Origin: G965276675 sp965276675
GTDB taxonomy: Bacteria; Acidobacteriota; Terriglobia; Terriglobales; Acidobacteriaceae
Reading direction: 5' to 3'
NCBI GenBank assembly: GCA_965276675.1
Contig: OZ255624.1
Location: forward strand, 310,001 to 374,000
DNA: 64,000 nt
A program made the position numbers and the translations under genes. Below are positions 25,821 to 34,325 of this stretch, piece after piece. Positions within the stretch are counted from its first letter, which is position 1. Every line of letters starts with the position of its first letter. The notes under the pieces are model-generated. The model had not been told where the DNA came from and ran no database searches. It saw only the letters and a program-made list of their open reading frames with translations.

Positions 25821-27116
25821 ATGAGCACGCAGGGCATGAGCACCATGAACACTTTCGACGACGATTCCACGGCAGTGCCGCAGGCCACCACCGGCCCTGG
25901 CGTCCATCTGCCGGTCTACATGGATAACCACGCCACGACGCCACTCGATCCCCGCGTGCTGGACGCCATGATGCCGTTCTTCACCGGCAAATTCGGCAAC
26001 GCTGCCAGCCGCAATCACTCCTTCGGATGGGAGGCCGAGCAGGCCGTCGAGCACGCCCGCGAGCAGATCGCGAAACTCATTGGCGCCTCCGCCAAGGAGA
26101 TCATCTTCACCTCCGGCGCCACTGAGTCGAACAACCTTGCCATTAAAGGTATAGCCGAGATGTACCGTGAGCGCGGCAACCACATCATCACGGAGGTGAC
26201 GGAGCACAAAGCCGTTCTCGACACCTGCAAGCGCCTCGAAAAGGCCGGCTATCGCGTCACCTACCTGCCGGTCAAGGACGACGGCCTGATCGATCTCGAA
26301 GATCTTAAGCGCGCCATGGACGACAAGACCATCCTGGTCTCGATCATGTTCGCGAACAACGAGATTGGCGTCATCCAGCCCGTAGCCGAGATCGGCAAAC
26401 TCTGCCGCGAGCGCAATGTCATCTTTCACACGGACGCCGTCCAGGCCGTCGGCAAGATTCCCATCGACGTCAACGCGATGAACATCGACGTGCTCTCGCT
26501 CACCGGCCACAAGATTTACGGCCCCAAGGGCGTTGGCGCTCTCTACGTCCGCCGCCGCAACCCGCGCGTCCAAATTTCGGAGCAGATCAATGGTGGCGGC
26601 CACGAGCGCGGTATGCGATCCGGTACCCTCAACGTCCCGGGAATCGTCGGCTTCGGCAAGGCCTGCGAGATCGCCCGTGAAGAGATGGCCTCCGAAGCCG
26701 CGCGCCTCAGCAAACTGCGCGACAAGCTCAAGGCCAAGCTCGAAGGCAACCTCGACTACATCCACGTCAACGGGTCGATGGAGCACCGCCTGCCCAACAA
26801 TCTCAACATCTCTTTCGTCTACGTCGAGGGCGAGTCATTGCTGATGGGCATCAACGATGTTGCAGTTTCGAGCGGCTCGGCCTGCACCTCTGCGACACTG
26901 GAGCCATCTTATGTATTGAAGGCGCTCGGGCTCGGCGATGACGTCGCCCACAGCTCGATCCGCTTCGGCCTCGGCCGCTTCAATACCGAAGCCGAAGTCG
27001 ATTACGTCGCCGACAAGGTCATCGACATCGTGCAGAAGCTGCGCGAGCTGTCGCCCCTCTACGAGATGGTCAAGGAAGGTATCGACATCTCGAAGATCGA
27101 GTGGCAGGCGCACTAA
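25821..27116 (+). CDS. iscS: Cysteine desulfurase IscS
   Basis: A 431-residue PLP enzyme that takes sulfur from cysteine and passes it to IscU. VYMDNHATTPLDPRVL (about 32-47) opens the fold, the PLP-binding Lys231 lies in LTGHKIYGPKG, and the catalytic Cys355 in SSGSACTSATLEPSYVLKAL is in the mobile loop of the IscS (not SufS) subgroup. The N-terminus carries about 30 extra residues, so a later start such as Met 6 or 9 is possible. GAGGAGAG precedes the ATG. Second gene of the isc operon. Confidence 0.97.
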   Translation: MSTQGMSTMNTFDDDSTAVPQATTGPGVHLPVYMDNHATTPLDPRVLDAMMPFFTGKFGNAASRNHSFGWEAEQAVEHAREQIAKLIGASAKEIIFTSGATESNNLAIKGIAEMYRERGNHIITEVTEHKAVLDTCKRLEKAGYRVTYLPVKDDGLIDLEDLKRAMDDKTILVSIMFANNEIGVIQPVAEIGKLCRERNVIFHTDAVQAVGKIPIDVNAMNIDVLSLTGHKIYGPKGVGALYVRRRNPRVQISEQINGGGHERGMRSGTLNVPGIVGFGKACEIAREEMASEAARLSKLRDKLKAKLEGNLDYIHVNGSMEHRLPNNLNISFVYVEGESLLMGINDVAVSSGSACTSATLEPSYVLKALGLGDDVAHSSIRFGLGRFNTEAEVDYVADKVIDIVQKLRELSPLYEMVKEGIDISKIEWQAH

Positions 27117-27147
27117 GTTTGGATAAATGTCGGGTTGCACAAATGTG

Positions 27148-27223
27148 CCATCCCGACTGCGGCGCGGGGTAAGAAATTTGTCATCCCGACCGAAGCGTAG
27201 CGAAGTGGAGGGATCTGCTGTTT
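27148..27223 (+). repeat. Type A repeat, copy 3 with a truncated copy in front
   Basis: A truncated start (GCCATCCCGACT, 27148-27159) is followed by a full copy at 27180-27223 (TCATCCCGACCGAAGCG to GGAGGGATCTGCTGTT). The pair sits inside the isc operon, between iscS and iscU, so it will be part of the mRNA. Confidence 0.78.
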
Positions 27224-27278
27224 CCTCTCTCGCAAAGACTTCAACAACGCATCTGTAACAGATCTGGAGGAACGCACC

Positions 27279-27707
27279 ATGGCATACAGCGACAAGGTAA
27301 TCGACCACTACAACAACCCCCGCAATGTCGGCGCACTCGACAAGTCGAGCGCCGAGGTTGGCACAGGTCTCGTCGGCGCACCCGAGTGCGGCGATGTCAT
27401 GCGTCTGCAGATCAAGGTCAACCCCGAGACGCAGGTCATCGAAGAGGCCAAGTTCAAGACCTTCGGCTGCGGCTCGGCCATCGCCTCGTCCTCGCTCGCG
27501 ACCGAGTGGGTTAAGGGCAAGACTATCTCAGAGGCGCTCACCATCTCGAACACCGAGATTGTCAAGGAGCTCGCACTTCCCCCAGTCAAGATTCACTGCT
27601 CCGTGCTCGCAGAAGACGCGATCCGCGCAGCCATCGGCGACTGGAAGAAGAAAAACGGCGTCGAAGAGAACACGCGTCACGTAGCCTCGGCCGTCGTGGC
27701 ACAGTAG
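27279..27707 (+). CDS. iscU: Fe-S cluster scaffold IscU
   Basis: A 142-residue scaffold on which [2Fe-2S] clusters form. It has the three ligand cysteines (Cys37 in PECGDV, Cys64 in FGCGSAIASSS, Cys107 in KIHCSVLAEDA) and the conserved Asp39. The hydrophobic LPPVK motif, the docking site for HscA in E. coli IscU, is present at residues 100-104. SD AGGAGG lies shortly upstream. It follows iscS and precedes iscA. Confidence 0.97.
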   Translation: MAYSDKVIDHYNNPRNVGALDKSSAEVGTGLVGAPECGDVMRLQIKVNPETQVIEEAKFKTFGCGSAIASSSLATEWVKGKTISEALTISNTEIVKELALPPVKIHCSVLAEDAIRAAIGDWKKKNGVEENTRHVASAVVAQ

Positions 27708-27734
27708 CGGCAGCAGTCAGATAATTGGCGGAAC

Positions 27735-27823
27735 CGGGTGCCCCATTCTTTGCGCCTCGCGATAGGCGGCTAATTATGTAGCCGTTGCGCAAAGGGTGGG
27801 TCATGCGCAGGAAGCGCATCCGC
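27735..27823 (+). repeat. Type B dispersed hairpin repeat, copy 1
   Basis: Opens CCGGGTGCCCCATTCTTTGCGC and closes GCGCAAAGGGTGGG, which can pair with the opening arm; a small hairpin ATGCGC-AGGAA-GCGCAT follows. It lies between iscU and iscA, inside the operon. Confidence 0.78.
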
Positions 27824-27868
27824 TCTTGACCACGCTCCAAAATCAAGCACCAAAGCAAGAAGCTATTT

Positions 27869-28282
27869 ATGGCAAACACCCTCAACAATATCGCCACACC
27901 CGCTACCAGCGTGCCTGCGCCGCCACGCAAGCCCGAAGGTCCGACGAAGCACGGCATTGAGGTCACTCCGCGCGCTGTCACCCGGATCCGCTCCGCCATG
28001 GCCAAAGAAGGCATCTCGCCGGATCAGGGTGGACTGCGCCTCGGCATCCTCGGTGGCGGCTGCTCAGGTCTCTCCTATAGCATCCGTTTCGATACCCAGC
28101 CCCGCGAGCGCGACCGCGTCTTTAACTACGACGAGATCCGCGTCTTCGTCGATCCCAAATCCTTCATCTATCTCAACGGCATGATTCTTGACTACGAAGA
28201 GACGCTCATGCGCCAGGGCTTCAACTTCATCAATCCCAACTCCAAGAAGTCCTGCGGCTGCGGCTCCTCCTTCTCCGGCTAA
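27869..28282 (+). CDS. iscA: A-type Fe-S carrier (IscA/ErpA family)
   Basis: A 137-residue A-type carrier that receives clusters from IscU and hands them to target enzymes. The three conserved cysteines are present: Cys65 in GGGCSGLSY and Cys129/Cys131 in SCGCGSSF near the end. The family core starts at GIEVTPRAVTRI (about 29); the first 28 residues are a Pro/Ala-rich extension not seen in most homologues. Whether it is IscA or ErpA cannot be decided; position in the isc operon favours IscA. Confidence 0.93.
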   Translation: MANTLNNIATPATSVPAPPRKPEGPTKHGIEVTPRAVTRIRSAMAKEGISPDQGGLRLGILGGGCSGLSYSIRFDTQPRERDRVFNYDEIRVFVDPKSFIYLNGMILDYEETLMRQGFNFINPNSKKSCGCGSSFSG

Positions 28283-28291
28283 GACAAATTC

Positions 28292-28475
28292 TGTCATCCT
28301 GAGCCGGGTGCCCCATTCTTCGCGCCAGAACACCGCCTGAATCCAGAACTTCCCCAAGCGCGAAGAGTGGGGCATGCGCCAAAGGCGCATCCGTTCCCTT
28401 CCCATCCCATAGTGTGTCATCCAGTGAAGTCATCTCGCTTAGTGAGATTGGCGCAGCCCGAAGGACCTGCGGTTC
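28292..28475 (+). repeat. Composite of type A fragments and a type B copy
   Basis: This gene-free stretch (28283-28677) holds a type A start (GTCATCCTGAGC, 28292-28303) fused to a complete type B copy (28304-28393, with hairpin ATGCGCC-AAA-GGCGCAT). A type A-like unit at 28415-28475 follows (centre ATCTCGC-TTA-GTGAGAT, ending GAAGGACCTGCGGTT). No gene is visible in it. Confidence 0.75.
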
Positions 28476-28677
28476 CTCACGAGATTTGAGTAGCAAGTGC
28501 CCACTCTTACGCCTCTCCGCAACCGCCCTCCAGCCGTCCTTCCCTGCCTGACAATACAATGGACCCAACGATGACAGACGCGTGACACAGCGCTGTCTGT
28601 GCCGACCTATTCTGAGATCCGTTGAGCTGGCTCAACCCGCTCGCGAGCAAGTCAATTCAGAAGATGGGAGCATCGAG

Positions 28678-29868
28678 ATGAACGACACAACTGTTCCACC
28701 CCCCGTCTCACCCGAGACGAATCCAACACACTTACAGGCAGCAGCTCAAGCAAGCTGGCAAGGAGTCGTGCGGCGGCGCTCCTTCCTGAAAGGGCTCAGC
28801 CTGGCCGGAGCAACAGGTTTTCTTGCGCCCGCAGCCACGCTCTTCGCAGCGGATGATACGGAGCGAGGTCACAAGGGTGACGGCCGCCTGACCAGGGGCG
28901 ACACCGCAATCCTTAGGTTTCTTGCTGCGGCAGAGATCATCGAAAGCGACCTGTGGCAGCAATACAACGAGCTAGGTGGCGTAAAAGGCGGCAATCCCTC
29001 CTACATCGCTGCTCTCAGCAACCTGGATGCGGACATGCCGCAGTACATCACCGACAACACCGATGACGAGCTCAGCCATGCGGCCTTTCTCAACGCGTAC
29101 CTCCGCCTGAAAGGGGAGCGGCCCGTCGATCTGGACCGCTTCCGCACGCTGCCTAGCAGCCGCGCAACGGGGGCCAAACAGATCGGCCGGCTCACCAACC
29201 TCACCAACCTCAACGTCGACACAAGCTGGTACACGCGCTCCCGCAGCAGAGAGAATCCCGACCTGGGTGCGCAGTTTCAAGGACCTATCACGATCGCAAA
29301 TGAGCCGGCAATTCCTTTGAACGATAGCGATACTCCTCCCGGAACCGCGCAGCCGGTGCCTCCCGTCTCCGCCCAAGCTCGCCGCATGCAGGCCATCGCA
29401 AACACGGCCGGGTTTCACTTCGCCTTTATCGAGCAGGGCGGCTCCAGCCTCTACACCACCATGAGTCTCAAGGCCACGAACCTTGAAGTGCTGCGCATCG
29501 TGGTCAGCATCGGTGGAACCGAGGTCGATCATTTCGCCATCTGGCACGACAAGGTCGGCAACGCAGTGGCTCAGCCTCTTGCCGGTGTGGTCGATCCCGT
29601 CACCGGGCTCAGCTTCCCCGACCTGAATGCCAGAAATAGCGAACTTACGCAGACCAACCTCATCTTCCCGGAGCCCTGTGACTTTCTGCGCACAGCGGGC
29701 CTGCCTCACTGCTCCGTCATTCGCCCCTCAAGCACGCAACTCGCTGGAGCGGTCGCAACCATAAAAGCTTTCACCGACGATCTACTCTTTCAGGGCCAGT
29801 CTCAGGAGTTTTTTGATTTTGCCATGCAGCTCGCCGTTGCAGCAGACGCTGCGGAACGGGAGCTGTAA
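28678..29868 (+). CDS. Tat-exported ferritin-like domain protein
   Basis: A 396-residue protein with a twin-arginine signal (VVRRRSFLKGLSLAG, about 31-45, cut near LFAAD). The mature part has a ferritin-like helical bundle: AILRFLAAAEIIESDLWQQYN and TDDELSHAAFLNAYL carry the E and ExxH type ligands, with a second half IGGTEVDHFAIWHD. Such proteins are related to plant desiccation protein PCC13-62 and probably bind iron in the periplasm. The ATG at 28678 has GGGAG upstream. It lies between iscA and hscB, possibly within the extended isc transcript. Confidence 0.8.
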   Translation: MNDTTVPPPVSPETNPTHLQAAAQASWQGVVRRRSFLKGLSLAGATGFLAPAATLFAADDTERGHKGDGRLTRGDTAILRFLAAAEIIESDLWQQYNELGGVKGGNPSYIAALSNLDADMPQYITDNTDDELSHAAFLNAYLRLKGERPVDLDRFRTLPSSRATGAKQIGRLTNLTNLNVDTSWYTRSRSRENPDLGAQFQGPITIANEPAIPLNDSDTPPGTAQPVPPVSAQARRMQAIANTAGFHFAFIEQGGSSLYTTMSLKATNLEVLRIVVSIGGTEVDHFAIWHDKVGNAVAQPLAGVVDPVTGLSFPDLNARNSELTQTNLIFPEPCDFLRTAGLPHCSVIRPSSTQLAGAVATIKAFTDDLLFQGQSQEFFDFAMQLAVAADAAEREL

Positions 29869-29917
29869 CCTTTACTGTCTGCTATGGGCCCGGCAACACA
29901 GGTCTGCTTATGACAAG

Positions 29918-29953
29918 GGCGGCGGGATGCAATCTCATCCCGCCCGCTGCTTT
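29918..29953 (+). terminator. Possible terminator after the ferritin-like gene
   Basis: GCGGGATG (29922-29929) pairs with CATCCCGC (29936-29943), followed by a short T run in CTGCTTTA. The stem is strong but the T tract weak. It lies 50 bases after the stop codon and about 100 before hscB. Confidence 0.5.
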
Positions 29954-30054
29954 ACGGCAACTCGAGCTGAGACAGATGACAATAGAAAATCTCGGGCGCC
30001 CCACCCTGAGCGTAGGTCGAAGGTGAAGGGCTAGATCCGCGCATCCAAATCCAC

Positions 30055-30669
30055 ATGTCCACTCCAGCCTTAGCCGACACCCCGCAGGACTACTTCACCG
30101 TCTTCTCGCTTCCGCGCCGGCTCGGCATCGACACTGCGCAACTCGAGCAGCGATTTTACGCGCTCAGCCGCAAGCTCCACCCTGACCTCTTCGCCCGTAA
30201 AAGCCCTGAAGAGCAAGCCTGGAGTCTCGCCCAGAGCTCGCAATTGAACGACGCCTACCGCACCCTTAAAGATCCCATCGCCCGCACCGAATACCTACTC
30301 AAGCTGGAAGGCATCCGCGCCGGCGACGAGGGATCCGAAACCAAAAAGCCAGCCCCACCCTCTGATCTCCTCGAAGAAGCCTTCGAGCTCAATATGCAGC
30401 TGGAAGAGATGCGCGCCAACCGCAAGATGGGCGAAGACGACCCGCAGCTCCACGCCGGCCTTACGGAGGCCCAAGCACAATACGGGCAGCTGCTCAGCAT
30501 CACCGATGGGGATCTGGAATCTGCCTGGACCGAGTGGGACCTCGCCAGCGCCGCCGGTGAAGGCGCCATGCAATCCGCTGCCCTCACCCGCATGGCTGCC
30601 CTCCTCGACCGGCGCCGCTACCTCCGCAATCTGGTCCGCGATGTCACGGAAGTCCTCGCCACCCCATAA
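30055..30669 (+). CDS. hscB: Fe-S assembly co-chaperone HscB
   Basis: A 204-residue J-domain co-chaperone that brings IscU to HscA and stimulates its ATPase. The J domain (YFTVFSLPRRLGIDTAQLEQRF, in part, about 13-90) contains the HPD tripeptide at 42-44 in SRKLHPDLF. RTEYLLKLEGI and the C-terminal three-helix IscU-binding domain (LLEEAFELNMQLEEMR onward) are typical of HscB. Unlike in E. coli, hscA is not next to it but 25 kb downstream. Confidence 0.93.
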   Translation: MSTPALADTPQDYFTVFSLPRRLGIDTAQLEQRFYALSRKLHPDLFARKSPEEQAWSLAQSSQLNDAYRTLKDPIARTEYLLKLEGIRAGDEGSETKKPAPPSDLLEEAFELNMQLEEMRANRKMGEDDPQLHAGLTEAQAQYGQLLSITDGDLESAWTEWDLASAAGEGAMQSAALTRMAALLDRRRYLRNLVRDVTEVLATP

Positions 30670-30761
30670 ATCACCGCCACTGCAATCTCACCGTATACTG
30701 CCCTGTGCCTTACCAGCACCCATCGAGAGTGCCGTAACCCATTCCGCAATAGGGAGATACT

Positions 30762-32243
30762 TTGGCCACCAACGTTTCCAGACGAGCCTTCGCGCGCCTC
30801 ATCGGTGCCACCGCCGGAGCCGCTTCACTACCCGCCTTTGGCTCTAGTCTCGACGCACCGTTGCCCCAGACCACATCGAGCCCGGCCCAAGCTGGGAGCG
30901 ACGCTCGCAAGTTCCCGGACGGCTTTCTCTGGGGCTCGGCGACGGCCTCCTATCAGGTCGAGGGCGCGGTTCACGAAGATGGCCGCGGCCCCTCGGTCTG
31001 GGACACCTTCTCCCACACGCCAGGCAAAACCCATAACGGCGACACCGGCGACGTCGCCGACGATTTCTATCACCGCTACAACGAAGACATCGTCCTCATG
31101 AAGACGCTTGGCCTCAAGGCCTTCCGCTTTTCCGTGGCATGGTCGCGTATCTTCCCCACCGGCACCGGCACGCCTAACCCCAAGGGGCTCGACTTCTATA
31201 ACCGCATGATCGACGCTCTGCTCGCCGCCGGCATCCAGCCTTTTTGCACCCTCTATCACTGGGATCTACCACAGGCGCTCCAAGAAAAAGGCGGATGGGA
31301 GAACCGCGATACCGCGAAGGCCTTTGCCGACTATGCCGGCTACACCGCCGGCAAGCTCTCGGACCGCGTGGAGCACTTCATGACCATGAACGAGATCCGC
31401 ACCTTTGTGGAGCTAGGCTACGCCCAGGGTACTCACGCACCGGGTCTCAAGCTGGATGCGGCGCGTGTCGCCCAGCTCACTCATTACGCCGTGCTTGCGC
31501 ACGGCATGGCCGTCCAGGCGATCCGCGCGAAGGCCAAGCCCGGTACCAAAGTTGGCCTCGCCGACAACGCCACCGCCACTACTCCCGTCATCGAGACCCC
31601 GGATCACATCGAAGCCGCCACCCGCGCCATGCGCGAAGAGAATGCCATGTTTCTTACCGTCATTCAGGAGGGCCGCTATACCGAGGCATACCTGAAGCGT
31701 CTCGGTGCCGCCGCGCCCAAATTCACGCCCGATGAGCTCAAGACCATTGCCAGCCCCATGGACTTCACTGGCCTCAACGTCTACCAGCCCACCTACGTGC
31801 GCGCGGACAGCTCCCCCATCGGTTACGCGGTTGTCAAGCCGCCGGCCTCCTACCCGCACATGTTCAGCCCTTGGCTTTACGTCGGTCCAGAGGCGCTCTA
31901 CTGGTCCCCCAAGCTCACCGCAAAGCTCTGGAATATCAAGGAGATCTACATTACGGAAAATGGCGCATCCTCCGCCGACATACTCACCCCGGCGGGCACG
32001 GTCTTGGACACCGACCGCGTCATGTACCTGCGCAACTATCTGACCCAGCTCCATCGCGCTGTGTCGGAGGGCGTTCCCGTGCGCGGCTATTTCCTCTGGA
32101 GCCTGCTCGACAACTACGAGTGGGCCGACGGCTACGAAAAGCGCTTCGGCATCACCTACGTCGACTTCACCACGGAGAAGCGAACCCCCAAACTGAGCTC
32201 CGCCTTCTACAAAACCGTGATCTCGCGCAACGCTCTCGCATAG
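30762..32243 (+). CDS. Tat-exported GH1 beta-glucosidase
   Basis: A 493-residue family 1 glycoside hydrolase. The start is a TTG at 30762 with AGGGAG just upstream; it is required to include the twin-arginine signal VSRRAFARLIGATAG (5-19). The mature enzyme begins FPDGFLWGSATASYQVEGA (51-69). The acid/base Glu211 is in MTMNEIRTF and the nucleophile Glu399 in YITENGAS; WSLLDNYEWADGY near the C-terminus binds the sugar. It hydrolyses beta-glucosides such as cellobiose or aryl glucosides, here probably in the periplasm. Confidence 0.93.
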   Translation: MATNVSRRAFARLIGATAGAASLPAFGSSLDAPLPQTTSSPAQAGSDARKFPDGFLWGSATASYQVEGAVHEDGRGPSVWDTFSHTPGKTHNGDTGDVADDFYHRYNEDIVLMKTLGLKAFRFSVAWSRIFPTGTGTPNPKGLDFYNRMIDALLAAGIQPFCTLYHWDLPQALQEKGGWENRDTAKAFADYAGYTAGKLSDRVEHFMTMNEIRTFVELGYAQGTHAPGLKLDAARVAQLTHYAVLAHGMAVQAIRAKAKPGTKVGLADNATATTPVIETPDHIEAATRAMREENAMFLTVIQEGRYTEAYLKRLGAAAPKFTPDELKTIASPMDFTGLNVYQPTYVRADSSPIGYAVVKPPASYPHMFSPWLYVGPEALYWSPKLTAKLWNIKEIYITENGASSADILTPAGTVLDTDRVMYLRNYLTQLHRAVSEGVPVRGYFLWSLLDNYEWADGYEKRFGITYVDFTTEKRTPKLSSAFYKTVISRNALA

Positions 32244-32254
32244 CGGGCAGCCAT

Positions 32255-33757
32255 TCAAAAGATGCCGGGCAACGCAGGCGTATGCTCGCGATGAAGCGCG
32301 TCTAACTTCATCTTCTCCATTCCCAGGATGCGTAGGATCAAAGGAGCTACCTGTGAGGTAGGCACCCAAGTTTTATCCACCCGGCGTGTAAGCTGTTTTC
32401 CGGAGACCAGCAGCGCCACATTTGTATCCTCATTTAGCAAGCCGCCATGTTCGCTTAGGATGACTGCATCTTTTCCCGCCCAGATCACCCCCAGCTCCGG
32501 CTGGAGCACAATATCCGGCATGCGGGAATCCTGAGCGGGATCATTAAACAATAATTTCAGCTTTTCGTCTGAATAAATCTCTTGAATGCCAAGTTGGGCC
32601 ATCTTCGCGCGATACGCATTGACCACCTCGTTTGTTTTGGAAGCGTCCTTTAACCAGATCAACCCGATAGTATCCGTGGTCACATGCGCCGCCGTTCCTT
32701 TTACCACATCGGCGACTAAGTCATCCGCGATGATGCGGCGCTTCTTCACGTCAATAGGAGACTGCCCATGCTTGGACGTGATGATGAACCAGGTGGAATC
32801 ATAGAGCCCCTTCTTCTTTAACTCCGACACGATTCTGCCAAGAGCACGATCGGTGTATTGCAATCCCTTCTCCAGGCCCGGCGACGGTGTCCCCAGACCG
32901 TCGAGGTAGCCCATGCCCTTGGCCTTCTGCGTCACGCTTACGGCAATAAAAGTCATCCCGAAGAATCTAGGCACCCCGGCATTTATTCGCCCGGTATGGT
33001 CTTTGCCATCGATCCAGTTCAGCATCGCCTTCACTCCCAGATCGTCCTGCGCGAACGCCCTGTCCATGTTCTGCTTCAGTCCCGGAACATGTGCTTCGGG
33101 CGCATACCCATCATCCAGCCCGGCTCCAGAAGGACCCCGGAAGAGATCAGCATAAGCCGGATGCTGGTCCGCCCAGGCAGTACGCCCACCCGCCTGATGC
33201 ACCAATTCAAAGATGTTGTTCACTCGCACGAACGAGTGTGGAAAGACGGGCTTGCAGCCGTTGTTCGGATCCAAGGGCATCTTGTTAGGATCAAGCCCGC
33301 CGCCCGCATCCTCCGCATCGCCGTTGATGTCCGCCTTCTCGTCCAAAGACACGGGGGAACCCAATCGTTTGCAGCCTGAACCTGGCGGGGAGAGCGCGCG
33401 ATCGTACGCATCGCTATAGAGCACGCCTGTTGAGATCGGCGTGCCACCAGTGGCCAGCGCAACCATCCCCGGCGCGCCATCGCTCCATGGCGTATGCGCA
33501 TTGGTATAAGTCACTCCGCGGCTGCTCAGCTCTGCCAGCGTTGAGTTCGGATGGACGACCACCCAGTTCGCCAGGTCGAGCGCGTGCATGCCGTCGATGC
33601 TGATCAGAATAACCCGCTCTGCCGGATGATGGTCCGGTGTATGCATCAGCGGTGGCGGGTACTGCTCGGCGGCCGCCACCGCGAATGTATTGAGGCTAGC
33701 GAAGACCATCAACAAGCAGCAGACAGTGACAGGTAAGTGAATGCGGAAGTGGATCAC
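32255..33757 (-). CDS. Secreted phosphodiesterase / nucleotide pyrophosphatase-like
   Basis: A 500-residue alkaline-phosphatase-superfamily enzyme with a signal peptide (about 1-30). RVILISIDGMHALDL (about 48-62) supplies the first metal Asp; TPWSDGAPGMVALATGG is the nucleophile region; WADQHPAY, ITSKHGQSPID and ILSEHGG hold later metal ligands. A Ca-loop-like segment (DINGDAEDAGGGLDPNK) is inserted near residue 145. Family members split phosphodiesters or pyrophosphates. The start is GTG (33757), overlapping the upstream stop. Last gene of a five-gene operon headed by a TonB receptor. Confidence 0.82.
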   Translation of the reverse strand: MIHFRIHLPVTVCCLLMVFASLNTFAVAAAEQYPPPLMHTPDHHPAERVILISIDGMHALDLANWVVVHPNSTLAELSSRGVTYTNAHTPWSDGAPGMVALATGGTPISTGVLYSDAYDRALSPPGSGCKRLGSPVSLDEKADINGDAEDAGGGLDPNKMPLDPNNGCKPVFPHSFVRVNNIFELVHQAGGRTAWADQHPAYADLFRGPSGAGLDDGYAPEAHVPGLKQNMDRAFAQDDLGVKAMLNWIDGKDHTGRINAGVPRFFGMTFIAVSVTQKAKGMGYLDGLGTPSPGLEKGLQYTDRALGRIVSELKKKGLYDSTWFIITSKHGQSPIDVKKRRIIADDLVADVVKGTAAHVTTDTIGLIWLKDASKTNEVVNAYRAKMAQLGIQEIYSDEKLKLLFNDPAQDSRMPDIVLQPELGVIWAGKDAVILSEHGGLLNEDTNVALLVSGKQLTRRVDKTWVPTSQVAPLILRILGMEKMKLDALHREHTPALPGIF

Positions 33758-34278
33758 TGAAAGAGTGCGTTTGCGGTTGGGATCTGCGCCTTCATCTCGT
33801 CACGGATCTCGGTTGCAATCTTCTGGAGAGCGGCTTTGTCATCGCCCGGCTTGTAATTGAACACCACACCGAGTGCCCCTATAGTCTTTCCTGAGCTATC
33901 CTGCATCGCGAGCTCGTCTTCAAAGTGCCTTCCGTTTGCGCCCAGTTCCAGGTTAGGTTTGCCGGTGCGAATGCAACGCATGTCGTCCTCATCGCCGATC
34001 TTCCCAATGCGTCCGAAGTTAGAAGCAACGATCAGGTTCTTGTGACCAGGCGGTTGAGCGTGAATCGCCAGCAAGATGACCTCAGGATGTTTGGCAAGAG
34101 CTTCGTTGACTAGCTTCTGGGCGAGTGGCGCGGCCCTTGTATACGACGGGTCCAGCTCTTTCGCGTCCACCTTGCGCATTCCGCTGACAGCTTGTTCGCG
34201 GGTGTCCTGCGCAAGAGAAGGAACGGTGCAACAAAGCGTCAGTGCCGCTAAGCAGAGAATTGTGTTTAAGTTCTTCAT
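33754..34278 (-). CDS. Small secreted protein, unknown function
   Basis: A 174-residue exported protein, started at the ATG at 34278 because a signal peptide (MKNLNTILCLAALTLCCTVP, cut near SLAQ) begins there. The mature part (LAQKLVNEALAKHPEVILLAIHAQPPGHKNLIVASN, in part, then IGALGVVFNYKPGDDKAALQKIATEIRDEM) has the alternating pattern of small sensory Cache/PAS-like domains, but no ligand motif is clear. It is cotranscribed with the phosphodiesterase (four-base overlap), suggesting a role with the same substrate. Confidence 0.6.
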   Translation of the reverse strand: MKNLNTILCLAALTLCCTVPSLAQDTREQAVSGMRKVDAKELDPSYTRAAPLAQKLVNEALAKHPEVILLAIHAQPPGHKNLIVASNFGRIGKIGDEDDMRCIRTGKPNLELGANGRHFEDELAMQDSSGKTIGALGVVFNYKPGDDKAALQKIATEIRDEMKAQIPTANALFQ

Positions 34279-34325
34279 GTGTCTCCTAATTAAGTAAAAT
34301 AAGCAGTTGAATAAAGTCTTGCCAA

